DNA from: Platerodrilus igneus
Lineage: Eukaryota; Arthropoda; Insecta; Coleoptera; Lycidae
Reading direction: 5' to 3'
Length of the DNA: 64,000 nt
Assembly (NCBI GenBank): GCA_036346225.1
Contig: JARFIW010000884.1
Location: forward strand, 2,975,001-3,039,000
Position numbers and translations under genes: made by a program. This document shows positions 60,729-64,000 of this stretch, in pieces (the stretch's first letter is position 1; each line of letters begins with the position of its first letter). The notes beneath the pieces are model-generated. The model was not told where the DNA came from and did not search any database. It saw only the letters and a program-made list of their open reading frames with translations.

Positions 60729-61913
60729 ATGTGTTTCACAGTATTCTTCATAATTTTAATCATTGCAGGCTATTCCAAAACAATTTTTAATTCATGTTTG
60801 AATGTTAATAATGCAGTTCTCTGCGAATACCTTGATGATGTAGCAGTTTCAGAAAAAGAACACTGGAAGCAATTAACCATCAGGAATAATCAACCATCTA
60901 TTAATAAAGCTGTATACATAAAGCTGCCAAAACGATTCTTTGAGGGTGCACAAAATCTAGAAGAATTAACAATTGTCAAATGTGTTAGTGAATTAAGTGA
61001 AGCTGCGTTTTTAGGTTTACCAAAATTAAGAAATCTTACATTATATAAAAACAATATTAGAACTTTTGGCAAGACTGCATTTATGTTTGATTCAGAGATG
61101 AATGTACTAGATCTGCAACACAATAATATCGAGTATTTTACTAATTCGGATATATTTCTATTTGCAGATATATCAACAATAAATTTATCCTTCAACAAAA
61201 TTAAACGCCTTTATGGTCAAACATTATTGGTGGGTGGTTTACACACATTAATAATAACAAATAATGAAATTTCAAAAATTGATGACCAGGAGATTTTTTC
61301 TAGGTTTTTGAAACAGTTGAATTTAGCTCATAATGTTTTATACCACATTGATGACCAATCACTAAATAATTTACAAGTTTTAGAATATTTAAACCTTTCA
61401 CATAATATTTTTACTAACTTTACTTCATCATTTAGGCTTCCAAAATTAAAAACATTAGATTTGTCTTACAACACACTTGACTCAATCAGCTCTGAGGCCT
61501 TTTTACATATGCTTAATTTGCAACGTCTTTACCTTAACAACAATTATTTAACAAGTTTAACAGCAAACATTTTCTCTCTTCAAAGATCATTAAACGTGTT
61601 ATACCTACACCATAATATTCTACAAAACTGGAAGTTTTTAAATAGTAATATAAAAGGAATTATTAAGGAAATATCAGTTGAACAAAATCCTTGGCCCTGC
61701 GACTGCTTATATGCACTTGAAATGTTTTTAACATTAAATGGTATTAATCAAACTGATTGTGATCGTAAATATGCAAAAAATGGTCAGATCCCAGTATGTA
61801 TCGATGTTACTAGTTCAAGGAATCATTTTGGAATTTGTACAACCAGAGATATTACAGATCAGATGCGAAAACAATTTCTAGTCTTGTTAGAAAAGTATAA
61901 TTGTTATTTATAA
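60729..61913 (+). CDS. secreted leucine-rich-repeat protein, copy B (394 aa)
   Basis: Intact ORF; the ATG at 60729 is used because an upstream in-frame TTG at 60717 is not a eukaryotic start and TAA precedes it. The architecture is as in copy A: signal peptide identical over residues 1-18, N-terminal Cys pair, about ten LRRs, LRRCT with NPWPCDCLYALEMF, no membrane anchor. I count about 38 substitutions against copy A. About 21 fall in residues 26-122 and only about 17 in the remaining 270, so the N-terminal LRRs diverge faster than the C-terminal half. ATTGCAG 6 nt before TATAAAATG could be the acceptor of a 5'-UTR intron. Both copies open with no stops despite this divergence suggests selection on both. 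Confidence 0.93.
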   Translation: MCFTVFFIILIIAGYSKTIFNSCLNVNNAVLCEYLDDVAVSEKEHWKQLTIRNNQPSINKAVYIKLPKRFFEGAQNLEELTIVKCVSELSEAAFLGLPKLRNLTLYKNNIRTFGKTAFMFDSEMNVLDLQHNNIEYFTNSDIFLFADISTINLSFNKIKRLYGQTLLVGGLHTLIITNNEISKIDDQEIFSRFLKQLNLAHNVLYHIDDQSLNNLQVLEYLNLSHNIFTNFTSSFRLPKLKTLDLSYNTLDSISSEAFLHMLNLQRLYLNNNYLTSLTANIFSLQRSLNVLYLHHNILQNWKFLNSNIKGIIKEISVEQNPWPCDCLYALEMFLTLNGINQTDCDRKYAKNGQIPVCIDVTSSRNHFGICTTRDITDQMRKQFLVLLEKYNCYL

Positions 61914-61916
61914 TGT

Positions 61917-61934
61917 CATCGGAAAAAGCCGATG
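61917..61934 (+). promoter_or_regulatory. 3'-UTR hairpin just after the stop codon, copy B
   Basis: CATCGG (61917-61922), loop AAAAAG, CCGATG (61929-61934), starting 3 nt after TAA. Compared with copy A one base pair is swapped C-G for T-A while loop and other pairs are unchanged. Confidence 0.6.
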
Positions 61935-62435
61935 TAGTTTATGTATTTAGCTAGGATTTTTATGTACTATATGTCAAAACCATACTCGCAGTTATAATAA
62001 TAAGATTGACCATTAAACACTAACCTTTCATTACATATCGCAGTATCAAATCAAGGAAAAATAAAGCTGTAGAACGTTCTGTTTTTTTATTTATTTAACT
62101 ATTCCATGGTCAGAAAGAATTTTAAAATCAATTTAAATACTAATTATTAATTTTAAAAATAAAATGTTAAAACAACTTTATTGGACTTAAGAGACGTCAA
62201 TTGTTCAGTTCCTATGTTACTACCGAACCTATAAATGAATAAATTTACTGTTTATTATTTACAAAACACTATTTGTTACCTTAATAAGAAGCATATTGTA
62301 ATAATGCTACTTAATGTCTTGTGCGTTTTAGCCCTTACATGAGAAATATTTCAAACACCCTAACACAAATGGCAACAAATATTGTTTACTAATGGTCTCG
62401 TTTTATTATCATCTAGTTTATACTTGTTTATTTAA

Positions 62436-62635
62436 AATATAGTCTGTTTACTCCAATGATTTATTATGCTATAGTAAACGTAAACAATCTGAACACACAT
62501 ATTAATATTGAGGTTAAGAGGAATGGTTCCTTGTTTAACTTGTGACACAACTAATAAAATATTTATCAGTGCTAATTCCAGATTGTTACGTGCCAAAATG
62601 GTACTTAAACATTCTTTAGCTTAATTTTGATATGC
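62436..62635. other. nothing recognised
   Basis: Short AT-rich gap before the CpG-rich region. Confidence 0.4.
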
Positions 62636-63135
62636 GTTAGTTTCGCGCCTTAAATTCAAAAGACATGGCGTGTATTTCCGTTACGTCAAAAGTGGGTTGG
62701 ACGAATAATTTCGCGCCGACGCGTGAAAGGACATACAAGTGGGGTTTTTTCCGATGGGCTCTGTAACGTGGCCGTTTGCTTTTGAACATCGAGAAGGGCG
62801 GTCGTGTCTGGTATCGTATCTTCATTTTTTATTATGTAGATTTCCTTTTGCTTATCTTTGTTTGACTTTACCTGATAAACCTGTTTCCTTATCGTTCCCG
62901 CTACATATAGGAATTAGATACGACCCTGGAGTAATCCACGACCCTAGAACGAGCCAGATGTCGATGCTCCGCCAACAGCACCGGAGCAGTCACCATCTTT
63001 AACTATCTTAAAGGGGGATCCAGCCATTTGGAAGGCGTACCCTCCGTTAATTGCCTTAAAAGGGGCCATCAGTATCCCTGATGAACGTCAACAGATGCCA
63101 ACTTTAACTCAACCCCGCAGGACGTCGGATTTCTT
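62636..63135 (+). promoter_or_regulatory. CpG-rich promoter-like island with possible first exon
   Basis: CpG-dense patch (TTTCGCGCC, GACGCGTGAAAGG, GGGCGGTCGTG) in AT-rich DNA. At its right, ATG 63094 begins MPTLTQPRRTSDFL and meets a good donor GTAAGT at 63137. This could be the first coding exon of a plus-strand gene leaving the window. Alternative ATGs at 62739 and 62959 give shorter or non-splicing frames. GGTCGTGTCTGGTATCGTATC here recalls GTTCCTGTATCGTATCTC in the island at 44.4 kb. Confidence 0.4.
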
Positions 63136-63216
63136 ATGTAAGTACCTATTGTCTTAACCTGTTTGCGAATTAAATAAATATTTTCCGTCAATTGCGCATT
63201 TAATTTGTGCACTGTG

Positions 63217-63224
63217 TGACGTCA
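63217..63224. promoter_or_regulatory. full palindromic CRE
   Basis: TGACGTCA, the CREB/ATF consensus, in a CpG-rich context 11 bp from an E2F-like site. Confidence 0.45.
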
Positions 63225-63234
63225 TTGACAGATG

Positions 63235-63247
63235 GGCGCGCCAAAAT
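63235..63247. promoter_or_regulatory. E2F-like site
   Basis: GGCGCGCCAAAAT contains TTTTGGCGC on the minus strand, matching TTTSSCGC. Confidence 0.4.
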
Positions 63248-63504
63248 CTGTACAAAGATAAGCGTTACCACCTGTCCGTGGCGTCGCTTATTCCGCGCTT
63301 GCGCGATTGCAATTATGAACGTTTAAATTGTAAGAATTGGCGCCTTTAACGTGTGAGGTTGTAATACTTCCTTTATAGACATACAATGTATTAACTAATA
63401 TTATTTATAGCTTTTTCACTAAAGAATTAATTATTTAATATCGGTTAACCTTGAATTTTATGTGGTGTTTTGGAACGCACCCCACTGCTTAGATGTCAAA
63501 AATG

Positions 63505-63518
63505 GTTGTTATGGTAAC
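63505..63518. promoter_or_regulatory. possible RFX X-box
   Basis: GTTGTTATGGTAAC resembles GTTGCCATGGCAAC, as does the motif at 1978-1991. Confidence 0.3.
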
Positions 63519-63528
63519 TGAAGGAGTC

Positions 63529-63540
63529 GGCCATTTTGGA
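63529..63540. promoter_or_regulatory. YY1/pho-like site
   Basis: GGCCATTTTGGA contains GCCAT followed by TTT, close to the YY1/Pho core, 10 bp from the X-box-like motif. Confidence 0.3.
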
Positions 63541-64000
63541 TACTGAAATATAGCTTCTGGTTTTGGAATATGTTTTAATTTACTGTTTTTCCAATTTTGA
63601 ATGTGGTGTGTTTGTTGACTTCAGTTATATTGTTGAGTGCATAGTTTGTTTTTAGATGCAAATATAAGTTTTTAGGAAGGATCAATCCCTTAACCCTACT
63701 TTTTACACGTGAGTACACATAAATAAAGAAGCATTCAAGTAATTTCGTGCTTTAAACACGGTTTATTACGAAAATTATCTACTTTATATTAGATTAAAAC
63801 ATAACCCTTGTCTGTTTTTTTCGATCTTTAAAAAACTGTTTTGAAACCGTAAATCAACACTGTCTGGTGTGTTAATAGTTTGGGGGGTGTCTTTTAGTAA
63901 TTTACCTGTTTAATTAATGATATTTGAATTACCTTTACAAGAAACCTTGTGTTTAAAAGCACTTAACGTAATAAATTGCCCTTTTTCAATATCTTTTTAA
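63541..64000. other. nothing recognised
   Basis: AT-rich end of the window, probably first-intron sequence if the exon at 63094-63136 is real. Confidence 0.35.

Larger units (their letters stand above)
60207..62435 (+). repeat. inverted segmental duplication, right copy (about 2.23 kb)
   Basis: Mirror of 50505-52762. Starts CCTTTATAAATAACAAACAT and ends ACTTGTTTATTTA. Small indels in non-coding parts (for example 60225-60330) show independent evolution. Confidence 0.9.

Overview
The window looks like AT-rich, intron-rich and transposon-rich invertebrate nuclear DNA, most likely arthropod. The evidence is a spliced metazoan CLPB gene with 5-6 kb introns and one 51 bp intron, several mariner/Tc1, hAT, RTE and Jockey/CR1-type remnants, Ty3/gypsy pol fragments and a tRNA-derived SINE. 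I cannot name the species. Coding density is very low and nearly every element is broken, which is typical of a large, decaying genome.

1-17,610 holds the 3' half of a plus-strand CLPB (SKD3) gene, five exons encoding the AAA+ ATPase domain and C-terminal D2-small domain; its 5' exons (ankyrin repeats, mitochondrial leader) lie upstream. Introns 1, 3 and 4 carry a palindromic repeat, a hAT BED-finger relic, a mariner relic, a MITE and an LTR plus gypsy RNase H relic. 17.6-43.1 kb is a TE graveyard with no host gene I recognise: mariner relics, two RTE LINE relics (one with a 1 kb insertion), two Jockey/CR1-like LINEs, a solo LTR, a SINE with perfect 15 bp target-site duplications, a palindromic repeat and a 1.55 kb Tc1 element with visible TIRs.

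44.2-44.6 kb is a CpG-rich island with an NRF1 site and a possible first exon. 45.4-49.2 kb is a giant inverted repeat (arms about 1.5 kb, spacer about 0.7 kb) bounded by (TA)n tracts. 50.5-52.8 kb and 60.2-62.4 kb are the two halves of an inverted segmental duplication, each with an intact single-exon gene for a secreted leucine-rich-repeat protein (394 aa, about 90% identical). Between them lie a hAT C-terminal relic, a gypsy pol relic, a second SINE copy and another palindromic repeat. 62.6-63.6 kb is another CpG-rich promoter-like region with CRE, E2F, X-box and YY1-like sites and a possible first exon pointing out of the window.

The most interesting signals are: (a) a 6-bp hairpin just after the stop codon of both LRR paralogues, with a compensatory base-pair change between copies; (b) the inverted LRR gene pair itself; (c) three inverted dimers of one short unit whose core resembles the hammerhead-ribozyme motifs of Penelope-like retroelements; (d) the TA-bounded giant palindrome with a nested hairpin in one arm only.
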